From Melieria omissa (taxonomy: Eukaryota > Arthropoda > Insecta > Diptera > Ulidiidae), in assembly GCA_963971225.1 (NCBI GenBank), contig OZ020267.1:146847427-146911426 (forward strand): a stretch of DNA of 64,000 nucleotides, written 5' to 3'. This document shows positions 11,701 through 24,100 of this stretch, piece by piece. How positions within the stretch are numbered: position 1 is the first letter of the stretch; each line of letters opens with the position of its first letter. The notes beneath the pieces are model-generated. The model had not been told where the DNA came from, did not search any database, and saw only the letters and a list, made by a program, of their open reading frames with translations. Both the position numbers and the translations under genes were made by a program.

Positions 11701-13558
11701 TTCTGCTCACATACACACACATGTTACTCCCAAGCAAAGTGTGACTCACTAAATTTCATTCTATTAAAAATGTTGAGGAATTTTTGGCACACATGGTTCG
11801 TGCCTTATCGCATGGATCATGTTCAGGATAATCGTTTTGTTTCTAAATGAAAAACGGAAAAAAAGTAAACAGTAGAAATTGTTGGTCAGTTGGCTGACCA
11901 GGCAGTTGGGTCCCATTGAGTGCGCTGGCTAGACCGTTGATTGTCAGACGTTTTGACAAGGATAAAATGACGCAGTTGTTTGATTGACATGTTCCCATGT
12001 GCGATATGAACTGTGGCAGCCACATTGTTGCCAAGTCAGCTGATAGCGTCTGAAAACATCATGAAACATATGGAGGTATATCGACATTGATGTTAGGGAT
12101 CAATTTGAGCTATAAAAATTGCCTTAGACTTATTCAATTTGTAGTTTAGAAACCCAAATCGTGCCAACCCTTTATTGCCTATGAAAGCAGCAATTTTGCA
12201 CTATTTTTCTAATTACATAACCTCACTTTGAATAACCTCAATAATTAATAAAAATTTTGCATGCTCCCAATAATTGAATAATTGCCCTACTTTCTAGAAA
12301 CTCTTTCTTTTCAAACAAAAGAAAAATTTATCCATAACGCTGAATCTATATTTAGTCACAAATTCATATTGGCAACAATAGCACCCTACCTCGCCTTCGT
12401 TTTGACATTTGGCAAGGTAGAAATTCACACTCAATGCTCAAAAATTATGACAGTTTTTTTTTGACATTTGCCTGGCAGGCAGAATGTGTCCTTTTTTATG
12501 CCTTAGGCGAGTGTCAGACAAAAAATTGCACAATTTTGTCACGTTGCAGTTTTATTGTTAATTACAGTGTGTCAAGCGTGAACTATTTGCATGAAGGGTT
12601 GAATATGGAAAGTGAATGTAAGAGAGAGACAGAGCGACAGAGTAGAAGCAGCTGTGTTTTTAGATATTTTCCGACGCATTGACTGTTGGTCCAATGTTAT
12701 CATCTAACATCCTTTTTTATTATGTACCTTTTCTTCGACCATTCAGTGGTCAAATTGTTATTTTTTGTTTCAACAAAAAATAACACAACATTGATTTGTT
12801 TACATCAAGTGTCAATATAAATCGAACTTTTTTTCATACCAACGTCTTTTGTTTGTATTTTTTTTAGCTTTTGCTGAATTATTTGTTTTGGTGAGCGGAA
12901 ATCTGCTGAAATCTGTCACTGATTGATGCTGTCCATTGTTTGTTTGTTAAATATTAAAAACTATATTGTTGACATTTAAATTATGCATAAAGTAGAAAAT
13001 ATAAAAAATAAATTTACACAAAATTTGGTCTCACTGTTTGTTTTCAAGCATTTTAAAAAAGGACAACTAATGCAATATGAGGACTCCGCACTTGAGACAT
13101 GCAAAAAACATGGAAGAGTAGAGTGGAAAAATGGAAGAGAGCGTAACGACGGATTAAAAACAAGAAGGGTCAAGAAATTTTTTATTGGAAAATATTAAAT
13201 AGGAAAATTTTTTGCTTAAACTTTGCATTGATATTTGATTTTATTCGCAGCAATATTGCTTTCAAGTTGAATTTTGTTTTTGTTTTCGAATGCGCAGGGT
13301 AACCAGTAGTATTTTTCATACATACACACACATGCATAGAAACTTGATACAATAGAGATGACAATTCGACAAGTTTGTGATTCAAACGATTTTTTAGGGA
13401 CCAACAGGTCTGTGGCTCAAAAAACATCAGTTTTGGTTTTGGATTACCATATCTGGTTCATAGATCATCATCTCTACACCTTTTCAAGTTGTATGATATA
13501 TAAGAAAATTAAAGTTGTCTTTCAGCGTTTAAAATTGAAATATCTTAATATTATAGCC
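11701..13558. other. gene-free non-coding stretch
   Basis: Short frames only, none with recognisable motifs. Visible content is AT-rich unique sequence with a small TACACACACACATG-type run near 13320. Confidence 0.55.
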
Positions 13559-16060
13559 TGAAATAAAATTTGAAAATCTGAAAAACAATTTGAAAAATTT
13601 TCAATTCAATTTGAAAATATGAAATACAATTCGAAAATCTAAAATTCAATTTGAAAAATCTGAAATACAATTTGAAAATATGAAATACAATCAATTTAAA
13701 AATCTGAAATAAAATTTGAAAATCTAAAATTCAATTTGAAAATCTGAAATACAATTTGAAAAATTTGAAATTCAATTTGAAAAATCTGAAATATAATTTG
13801 AAAAATTTTAAATTCAATTAATTAAAAAGAAATAAAATTTGGAAAATTTGAAATACAATTTTGAAAATATGAAATACAATTTGAAAATCAGAAATACATT
13901 TGGAAAAATCTGGAATACAGTTTGAAAATCTGAAATTCAATTTAAAAATCTGAAATAAAATTTGAGAATCTGAAATTCAATTTGAAAATCTGGCATACAA
14001 TTTGAAAAATTTGAAATTCAATTAGAAAAATCTGAAATATAATTTGAAGAATTTTAAATTCAATTAGTTAATATGAAATAAAATTTGTAAAATTTGAAAT
14101 GCAATTTGAAAATATGAAATACAATTTGAAAAACAGAAATACATTTGGAAAAATTTGGAATACAATTTGAAAAATCTTAAATACAATTTGAAGAATCTAA
14201 AATTCTATTTAAAAATCTGAAATTCTATTTTAAAATATGAAATACAATTGGAAAAATTTGAAATTCAATTTGAAAAATCTGAAATATAATTTGAAAAATT
14301 TTAAATTCAATTAATTAATAAGAAATAAAATTTGGTAAATTTGAAATGCACTTTGAAAATATGAAATACAATTTGAAAATCAGAAATACATTTGGAAAAA
14401 TTTGGAATACAATTTGAAAAATCTTAAAAGCAATATGAAAAATCTTAAATACAATTTGAAAATCTGAAATTCAATTTGAAAATATGAAATAAAATTTGAA
14501 AAATTTTAAATTAAATTTGAAAAATCTGAAATATAATTTGAAAAATCTGAAATTCAATTTCAAAATATTAAAAACAACTTGAAAAATCTTAAATACAATC
14601 AAAAAAGTCTGAAATATAATTTGAAAAATTTTAAATTCAATTTGAAAATATGAAATTTGATTTGAAAAATCTGAAATACAATTTGAAAAATTTTAAATTC
14701 AATTTAAAATTCTGAAATACAATTTGAAAAATTTTAAATTCAATTTAAAATTCTGAAATACAATTTGAAAAATCTGAAAAACAGTTTGAAAAATTTGAAA
14801 TAAAATTTGAAAAATTTGAAATAAAATTTGAAAAATTTGAAATTCAATTTGAAAATGTCAAATACAATTTGAAAATCTGAAATTCAATTTGAAAAATTTG
14901 AAATTCAATTTGAAAAATCTGAAATATAATTTGAAAAATTTTAAATTCAATTAATTAAAAAGAAATAAAATTTTGAAAATTGGAAATACAATTTTGAAAA
15001 TATGAAATACAATTTGAAAATCAGAAATACATTTGGAAAAATCTGGAATACAATTTGAAAATCTGAAATTCAATTTAAAAATCTGAAATAAAATTTGAAA
15101 ATCTGAAATTCAATTTGAAAATCTGGCATACAATTTGAAAAATTTGAAATTCAATTTGAAAAATCTGAAATATAATTTGAAGAATTTTAAATTCAATTAG
15201 TTAATATGAAATAAAATTTGTAAAATTTGAAATGCAATTTAAAAATATGAAATATACAATTTGAAAAACAGAAATACATTTGGAAAAATTTGGAATACAA
15301 TTTGAAAAATCTTAAATACAATTTGAAGAATCTAAAATTCTATTTAAAAATCTGAAATTCTATTTTAAAATATGAAATACAATTGGAAAAATTTGAAATT
15401 CAATTTGAAAAATCTGAAATATAATTTGAAAAAGTTTAAATTCAATTAATTAATAAGAAATAAAATTTGGTAAATTTGAAATGCACTTTGAAAATATGAA
15501 ATACAATTTGAAAATCAGAAATACATTTGGAAAAATTTGGAATACAATTTGAAAAATCTTAAAAGCAATATGAAAAATCTTAAATACAATTTGAAAATCT
15601 GAAATTCAATTTGAAAATATGAAATAAAATTTGAAAAATTTTAAATTCAATTTGAAAAATCTGAAATATAATTTGAAAAATCTGAAATTCAATTTCAAAA
15701 TATCAAAAACAACTTGAAAAATCTTAAATACAATCAAAAAAGTCTGAAATATAATTTAAAAAATTTTAAATTCAATTTGAAAATATGAAATTTGATTTGA
15801 AAAATCTGAAATACAATTTGAAAAATTTTAAATTCAATTTCAAATTCTGAAATACAATTTGAAAAATTTTAAATTCAATTTAAAATTCTGAAATACAATT
15901 TGAAAAATCTGAAAAACAGTTTGAAAAACTTGAAATATAATTTTAAAAATTTGAAATTCAATTTGAAAATGTCAAATACAATTTGAAAATCTGAAATTCA
16001 ATTTGAAAATCTGAAATACAATTTTAAACGCTGAAATACAATTTTGAATATACAACTTGA
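13559..16060. repeat. AT-rich satellite, ~20 bp degenerate unit with 1.13 kb higher-order duplication
   Basis: About 2.5 kb built from variants of CTGAAATACAATTTGAAAAT in 19-21 bp steps. Rare variants recur about 1,135 bp apart: TCTGGCATACAA near 13990 and 15124, GAAATGCACTTTG near 14343 and 15478, and GAAAAACAGTTTG near 14775 and 15909. The array is therefore two tandem copies of a 1.13 kb block, each made of the short unit. No frame stays open for long. Confidence 0.92.
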
Positions 16061-16123
16061 AAAGGTGTAGTCTCGCATCGTTGCACTTTTGGGTGTTCAA
16101 AGTCTATCACGAGATATTCGTAT

Positions 16124-16349
16124 AAGAGTTCGACCGATTCCCACTTTTCTGGCCAATGCCGATTAATCGGCCAGAAAAGCGAGAATCGGCCGATGCCAAT
16201 GCTGATTCCGTAGAAGTAATAAAACCAATAGATTCAATCGAAAAAAATAATTTTACAAAAAATAAAAATGGCCAAAAAAGGCTGAAGCTGAAACCAACTA
16301 TTTGGCTGATACTAGCCGATTCCGTTGTTGATTTATCGGTCGAACTCTA
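16124..16349. mobile_element. hAT-type MITE, 226 bp
   Basis: Left end AAGAGTTCGACCGATTC and right end ATCGGTCGAACTCTA form an inverted repeat. The flanks ATTCGTAT (16116-16123) and ATTCGTAC (16350-16357) are an 8 bp target duplication with one mismatch, as expected for hAT. The interior repeats GCCGATT/AATCGGC motifs. The 64-codon frame inside it (16156-16350) ends in the terminal repeat and is not a gene. Confidence 0.85.
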
Positions 16350-16574
16350 ATTCGTACATCAAATTTCAAGTTTTAATTACTTCAGTATTGCCTTTATTAC
16401 ACAGGAAATTACCCAAAAAAAGCAATCATTTTTAATTTAAAATAGACTAAATTTATTTCTGACTCTTAATGGGCCAAAATCAATTAAACTAAAGTTCCCT
16501 CATTGAACCAGTTTGAGCTCCTTACAAAACCTAGTTGACTGTGAATAGTCCTATCGGCTTCATTACCAGTATTA

Positions 16575-17292
16575 CACCGTGCGACAAAAAGCCACTTTTG
16601 TCAAGACCTATTCAAAAGATTATATGGAACTAGAGGTCATTCATAGTAAGTTGGCATACTCAGTTTTTCATTTTTTGATGTCTCTTTAAAGGACATAAAT
16701 ATTTCAAGGAATTTGGAAGAAAAATATCGCTTTAAGACTATATTTTTGATTTTTAACTTTCAAGATTAAAATGCGTCAGTAAGGTCCTTTCAAAGATGTA
16801 TCCTCTGATATCCTTTAAATTTTCTAACGAATCGTTTTGGCAATATTACATGTTTTGGACTTTGGTATGTGGTAAAATACTTCAGGATTGTATCCCAATA
16901 TTTTTTTCTATCTCAATTGGTTCACAGTTAAAAATAAGTTTCCATTTATACGAAGGAAATTTATATGGAATACGTAATAATGTTTTTTGTTTACGAAACT
17001 AGAAAATACAATTTTGAGGAATTATACAACATATCTATTACTTACTGGCATATTTTGGTCCTGCAAGCCACAAGTTTTTTCTTTCATTTGGTACCCATAT
17101 CTTCATCATTGCGCAATCACAAATATTAAAGACAAATAGATTTGAATTGTGTATGTCCTTGAACTTTAAAATGCTTTTAAAAGGACAACGGATCAAAAAA
17201 TGAAAAACTCAGGATGCCATCATGCTATGATTGACCTCTAGTTTCACGCCTATATAATCTTTTTGATAGGTCAAAAGTACTGTCGCATGGTT
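16575..17292. mobile_element. CACCG-ended DNA transposon, copy A3, long inverted arms
   Basis: A 718 bp element with left terminus CACCGTGCGACAAAAA, right terminus ending GTCGCATGGTT, and TTA on both sides. The two arms are complementary over roughly 150 bp (GACCTATTCAAAAGATTATA against GACCTATCAAAAAGATTATA; then ACTAGAGGTCA). It is a fold-back relative of A1 and A2, sharing the TCCTTTTAAAAGGAC-like motif near each end. Confidence 0.8.
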
Positions 17293-20266
17293 TTATCGGA
17301 GTTGCCCAGAGGAGTCTTTCTTTTTCAAGTGCATAGAATGTAAAGTTCGTTTTCTTTCTCTTCCTGTTGTGAACCATCTTCGACTGCTCTCATAAGATTG
17401 ATTCAAACTCATAGCAAAAAATTCTGACTACTGCTTAAATCTCGACATAGAGCAGCTATCATCACTAACCGGTCACACAAAATGGCACAAAAAGGACAAC
17501 AATTTCTACCTCAATGGAGGCAATGTGCAAAGAGACAAAGAAATTTATTACATTCTCTGTCACTGACTGACCTTTTTCGGCTTCTTCTTGGGCGTTTTTG
17601 CTTACCTTGATGTCTCATATAACAACAACAACAACAACAATGAAAATAGTATACTAGCACTTTTTCAACTAGCAGCAATTTCGTCAATGAATTGGCGATT
17701 TAACAATCAAAACAAATTAGTGTTTGTTGGTAATAGAGAGGAGGGAGAAGCTTGCGGTTTACAGGTTCTGAAGGAGATCGAAGATTGAATTGTGGCTAGT
17801 AAAATAAAATTGATTTGATTTTGATCTGAATGGTGGAAAGTTGAAAGGATAATAATGGAATTTAGTTTTGATTTTGTTATTTGAATTAAATTTTAAATCA
17901 AGGATTAAGGAAATGAAGTTGCAAAGAGATTATTGAGAACTATTTTTACATTTCAGTTATTTTCAGTTTTTTAATTTATGAGAATATTTACATCCTTTCA
18001 AATCTTTACCGACATCAACAATTTCTATTTTTAAGTCACACATTGAAATCCTCAAATCTCGTTGCAACTGTGTGCGCTCATGTTTGATGTTCGATTCAAA
18101 TCAGCCATACATTTTTCTTGACTTTCTCTATGCGCAAACAAAATTTCCTCAATCATTTCTATAGACAACTTATTACAAGATAACTTAAGTCCGCTTGATT
18201 TATTGTGCGTGAAAATTGAACAGGAAAAACTTTAATTAAATGGCACAAGGCGAGTGCCAGTGACCGGCTCTCTGTTTTCTATCGTCATTTGGCATTCGGC
18301 TGCCACATTAACAACGCATTAATTACGGTCTAAGTATGAAATTAATGCAGATTAATAGCGCAAAAACGCAGCAATTCGGCTACCGTGAGTGAGGATTTGC
18401 AAATAGCTGCGTTCAAGACGCAGGTGTGCGTGTTTGTGGCAGCGCAGCGCGCTGCAGTCGCGGACCATAAATCAACGAATATGCGCGCAGCGATTATTTA
18501 ATTTGCGCATATTTTGCTGCAAGCATTTCCAGTGGTATTTGCCGGCTTTAAGCGGTGCAGACATTGAATGAATGAGCACTGAATGTGCCGCACTTCCTGT
18601 TGTATTGAAACGCTTTTCGTTGGGTGGTTTTGTGGGCGATTTTGTAGTCAAGGATTAAGATTTTTTTTTATTTATTTGTGGAGTGAAAATATTTCTTATA
18701 TTTGCAAAAAACACTTTTGCTTTATGTATTTAAATTTGTAATTCACAATATTTTCAGTAAAATGTGAAGGCATGAACAGTGACTTTCACCAAAGAATGTG
18801 AAGTGTTTATTTTCTTTGCTTTAACTGAGAGACTGTTCAACTAAAAAGACTGGGATATCGCAGTTCATCTAACAGAATGTGAACATAAGGACAGTCTTGC
18901 ATTCTTGCAAGACATACCTGGCGAATACAGACGGACATTAGACAGCTATTTAAATTGGTCAAAACTCTGTCAACACAGTCGTTGTACAACATGGATCACT
19001 GCCTAATCAATGGTTATGTTGAAAGACTATGATTGGTGGTTGTCGTTTTAAGAAGGAATAAACGTAAGAAACGGGTTTTGGGGTATAAATTCCCTCAAGT
19101 ACAAACATTTCTGGTACAAAATTTGGTTTCAAAAATTCGATTTCTCAATTTGATCTAGGAGAGCAGATGGTTTAAAAAAGACAGCACAACCCCAGTTAGA
19201 GCGATGTGCCTTTTCCTGGCAGTCATAGAGGGCACTCACAATAGGCACTGATGCCTCAGAATAAAATTAAGGGTTTTTCATACACGCCCTCTGAATCTAA
19301 TCAAACCTAACACTAATCTAAGGTTACAAATATATTCAAAAATGGGAGACAATACACTTTTATTTTTGCTTTATAGAAACCCAAAAGTAGACAACCTCAC
19401 AACTCCAATCATATGCGAGACGCATATGGTGAACAATTTTGTATTTTTTGTACTCAAGAATGTTGACGATCGCTGAATAAATCATTGAAATCGGTTCAGT
19501 AGTTTTCGAGATACGATGTTTCCTCGCTTACTACTACACTTACAAGTGCGGAGCCAATTGCATGGAAAATGACCAGTTTTGTATGGCAGCCCCCTTAAGA
19601 CTTGGATATAGCGGGTAGGTGTGTTTGAAAGAAACATTCGGAAGAAAAAATAAATGGGTGCCGGTCATACATTTGATACATCTAGAGGCAACTCGGGAGC
19701 AATGGGAGCCTATTTTGTAAAAACGACCATTTTGTATGGAAGCCCCATTAAGGGTTGAAGATGGGGTATAAATATGTTTGAAGGAAATGTTCAGTAGAGA
19801 AAACTAGTGGGGGTCAGTCATAGAGTTTAACCCTCCAAGATCAACTTTTGACCAGCTGTGAAGCAATTTGTCAAATTTCTCAGCTGGGAACTTTGGCCTC
19901 GATGCGACGCCATTTATCCCCAGTTTAGCCTCACAATTTTTTGGCTCATGCACTCTTTCTCCAAACCGCATAAAACAAGAGGTTGCGGATCATCGAGAAC
20001 CTATTATTAAACACCTGAATGCAACATAACCTGAAAGACTGCCACTGGGCCCAGATTTTAATCACAGATAACTCATCATAACTTGATGAATTATTTGTGC
20101 CTGAATCATGATTGGTGTTCTGATGGGTTACTGTTTGATTGGCACTCACACTAAAAGGTTCAGATTGTTTTCAAGCGACTTCTGTCGTAGCTGCATGAAT
20201 GGAGGAAATTAGATTCTACTAGGCTTCGTAAGTAGCTCGAATTGGTTCAATGAGTGAGCGGACTTA
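17293..20266. other. gene-free non-coding stretch
   Basis: No recognisable gene. It includes a CAA run near 17622-17640 and the degenerate duplication listed at 19545-19840. A region near 18290-18600 is GC-richer but shows no conserved frame. Confidence 0.5.
19545..19840. repeat. two degenerate tandem copies of a ~170 bp unit
   Basis: Shared pieces in order: GACCAGTTTTGTATGGCAGC and GACCATTTTGTATGGAAGCC; TTAAGACTTGGATATAGCG and TTAAGGGTTGAAGATGGGG; GTGTTTGAAAGAAACATTC and ATGTTTGAAGGAAATGTTC; GGGTGCCGGTCATAC and GGGGGTCAGTCATAG. Origin unknown; possibly part of an old dispersed element. Confidence 0.6.
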
Positions 20267-21183
20267 CAGTGCGTTTCAAAATTAAGTGCTGCTTATAAAA
20301 CTAACAAAAGAAGGTAAAGTAATGAATTAAATATATTTTCTGAAAGGCTGTTCAAATATCTTTTTCGCATTATTATCAATTCTTTGTCCAGTCTCCACTG
20401 TTGTCAGTAATAGCTCAGCAACTTTTGCTACAATTTTGGCTTAATTTTTTTCGTATTCCAAAGAAAACCCTCTCGAAATCCATTTGAATGCCAAAATGCG
20501 CTGTTTTGTTGTTGCTATTCTTTTTCCTCTAAGCTTTTGCTTCATTAAGGACCAAACATTTTCGATTCTTTGAGATGGCCAATTCAGTGTTTCCACCCCA
20601 AATTTTCTCTATCCCATTTCAGACGATTTTCCACATGTTTCTACCCAATAGTGATTTCGACATGGTACTTCTATGAGGAATGCCCGATTTCAGAAGCCTG
20701 CGTCGGATAGTGGCCGTTGATACTTCGACTCTCTCCTGCGACAATCTTTCCTTCGCTGGCTTCAGGCTAAGAGTTGGAGTGTTATCAAACAACCGGACTA
20801 TCCCCTTATCCGCTTTGTTCTGAGTGGTTCTCTTCCTGCCTCTCCGTGGCTCGTCGTGACCATTTCCGAACTCTTTGAATCGACTGACCCACTTCCTCAC
20901 AAATGTTTGATGATGCAATGAAATGAAATGAAATGAAATGATGATTTCGTGTATTTTGCGACTTGTGGAGGTTTCATTTTTTAACCCTTTGGATGTTTCA
21001 CCAAAAACACTACTTCGAAACGTTTTTTAAATACAGCACTCATTTTCTCACTTTTAACCAACTAAGAAAACAGAAACACACGCGAAAACGGTATTTTAAT
21101 ATAGAAGATGATCTGATATTAGAACCATGGAAAACTTCTATGGTAAAAAAGATATGGCCAACACTTATTTTTGAAACGCACTG
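20267..21183 (-). mobile_element. Tc1-like transposon, internally deleted
   Basis: A 917 bp element with inverted termini CAGTGCGTTTCAAAA and TTTTGAAACGCACTG, flanked by TA (20265-20266 and 21184-21185). It carries a broken minus-strand transposase gene and is well short of the roughly 1.6 kb of intact Tc1 elements. Confidence 0.9.
20619..20918 (-). pseudogene. Tc1-like transposase remnant
   Basis: The frame shows the paired-type DNA-binding domain: KWVSRFKEFG, DEPRRGRKRTT, VSTATIRRRLLKSGI and the basic stretch after it. The original start, MKPPQVAKYTKS, lies further upstream near 20973 but is thrown out of frame by an expansion of the pentamer ATGAA (20920-20943). Downstream, PSQRIENVWSLMKQKLRGK is the family C-terminal signature (usual form PSQSPDLNPIENLW). 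It follows almost directly on the N-terminal part, so the catalytic core is missing. Confidence 0.85.
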
Positions 21184-21185
21184 TA

Positions 21186-24100
21186 AGTTCAAATGATTGT
21201 GGTAGCACAATGGGTCTTTATGGCATAAGTGGGCTTCGCCTTGGGACAGCTAGTTCTACCGATACATTTACCTACCTTGTCCACCAATTGTTCTACTAAT
21301 AACGTATTTTTATATAATTTTTGAGCAGCTCTTCTCGTATTTTTGCATATTTTTAATGGAGTTTTCATTCTTTAAGCACCTATAAAAATCCTGTAAATTT
21401 GTTTTCCATAAATTCGACTATAAACAATTGAAAATTTTTAGACAATACTCATCCTGATCCCTCTTCACATTTTTGAATTTTCAAGCCTCCTTCCTACATT
21501 TTTCTTTACATTTAAAAAATATTTTTAACGCTTTAGGCAAGTTTGCGTATATTTATTCCTACCTCCCCCTTCTCCATTAGTTTCATTTCAATTCTATCTC
21601 AAATGCCACCAAAAGCCTGTCACACATTTCTTCTCATCTATGTTACACTGAAACTTTTGTTCACAGCTTCGCACACGCACTTTGTCTATTCACACTTCGT
21701 CGCTTCTATTGTACAGTTGCGTGCAAAGTAAAAGCCACAATGCCTTTTGTTTTTCTTTTCATTTCCACACGTTATTATTTTGTATTTGTTGCTTTTCTTT
21801 TGCATATTTCGACACAATTGTTGTCTGCCTTTGTTTGTTTGTTTGTTTGTTTATATTGTCTCTTTAATGTTGGCGCCAATTTGCGAATGACATAATAAAA
21901 TGTTGCAATTACGCTGACGGCAGCAGCTCAACACACTCACACACACATTCACACGCTTGGCTGCAGAAAATTCGCTTTCATGTCAAGTGCAAAACTGCGT
22001 AAAAATGTAAAATTTTTAATAGCTTTGCAAGGGAAGTAAATAAATTTTATTATAGTTGAAAGAATTTATGGTTGTGGCGATAAGTTTGAAGGGAAAAATA
22101 CTGCATTGTTGGAGCCCAAAAGCAACTCGATAACAAATTGAATTTACTGACATTTAACAATACAAAGATCAAAGGATTTAAAATATGCAATGAATAAATA
22201 ATTGAATGAATGTTTTTATTAAAAAATATTAAATAAATTGAAATTAAAAATATCAAAATATTAACATTGATACTAAAAGATTCTGCACTCATTTCAATTT
22301 CAAAATTTTGTTCCAAAGGTATTCATATATTCTTTTAGAAAGTACTTTAGTCTCTTAAGAACTCGAAATTTAAAGTTTTTGTTTCGCCATTCACCGCAAA
22401 CATTAATTTTCTGCGGCTTTCTTCAACGTAAATCTCACTGAGCTGTGGCGCCAGCGCGCTGACTAATCGCCACTGCAAATCGATAAACTAATTCAAAACA
22501 AAACTCCAACCATTCCAATGCACAGACGACACACCCTGAAGGCGCTCCGCGAGCCTTCGCGAGTCCGCACTGAGTGCGGCACGGAGTGAGTGGAGGATTA
22601 ACGCCAGTTCGACTGACTTGGCGGCAATGCGTTGTGGATTAAACGCTAAACATTGGTCTTAATTGAGTTTGACGATAATATCGTTAAAATGTGCAATTCC
22701 AAGCATGATTAAACTGTTAAAGTGTTTTTGTTATTGTTGTTGTTGCAGCATTGTTGCTAATGGCAAATGGCAATTGTGTAGTTTACGAAGCGAATCAATA
22801 GCAATGTTGACTTGTTGGAGCGCCGCGCTGACCAATCAGTGGAAATGCACTGAAATCGCTGGTTTAATTGAATTTGTGGGCAGTTTTTGTTAGTGTTTGA
22901 TTTGTGTTGCTTGGTTGCATTGTGATAGGTGGGCAGGGCTTTAGTTGAGGCATTCAAGTGATTTCAAAGGTGATTTTGTTGAGTTGTTGAATTATGCGTT
23001 AGGGGGTTCAGAATATAATTCGGATAGCATCGAAATGCAGCTCACGAATGGAATGGAAAATGTAAAACTTAGTTTTGAGTAACTAATCAGAGGAAAAAAT
23101 AACTTCGTTTGGTGAATAGTGACAGAGATATTACTTTGAATTGTTAACATGGTGCGTTGGAAATCTATTACGGCTCCACTGGAAGGCACTAGGTTAGGTT
23201 AGGTTGAAGTAGTCTGGTCATAGAATCTTGGTCTAAGACTCACACAGGGTACAGATTGATCTAATTTTGATACTACAAAGGAAAAAGTGGCAAGGAAAGG
23301 TTATTCATGTAAAAAATACTGTTAAAGACCCAGACTTATCTGCGGCCAAATGGAAGAGTAACTCAAGTCGAAAATTTAAGTTTGAAGTATTCGCACAAAA
23401 GTTGTTCTGAACATTGCACAGTGATTCTATCCATGGATGGATGGATGGCTGGATGTGAAGGGGAGCCGAGGATAAAACCTAAGGGAGGTCATTACCTCAA
23501 GCACTCAGGCTCTATAGCCCATTGTACTTAAGGCTCAGGAAAGAGGTTGATAGAGGAAATGGGAATCGGAAAAGAAAAAGAGAAAGTGGGTGGAAGGGGA
23601 GAGGGAGTTATGGATTCCCTGTGCATATTTCCCGGACTCATTAATTGATCTGAGAAAGCCGGACAGAAAGTGTTCAGAGAAAGTGCTCTGTACTATCTAC
23701 CTCCTCCAGGCAGGACACGCAAGTCGAATCTTCGATGATGCCCATGTTGGTCATATGTCGCCTACATGGATTGTGTCCTGTCCTGTCTTTTTTTTTATTA
23801 AAAAAAACGTTAAATAAAAGAACTATCGATCTATCTATTAGTTCCATGTTCTTTATGAGAATTCTAGGCTTTACCGTAAGTTACACAAACATATTAAACT
23901 GACGAATTAAGATAGAATTTCCAAGCAATGTTTGAAACAAATTAACTCAATTCATTTGTTGTCTTTTCGTATTTCAAATATTTCGCTCTGGCTACAAATT
24001 TCAATGCAAACGAAGTCACGCGTCACACAGCTGCTGCCACCATTTGTGGCACGCATAACGTCAGAGAGACCGGTTGTTGCCTTGACATTGTCTGTGTTGT

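Noticed and set aside
13559..16060. CRISPR-like regular repeats
   Set aside because: There are no distinct spacers; the whole block is one degenerate AT-rich unit in a eukaryotic genome.
16156..16350. 64-codon plus-strand frame
   Set aside because: It lies wholly inside the 226 bp hAT MITE and ends in its terminal repeat.
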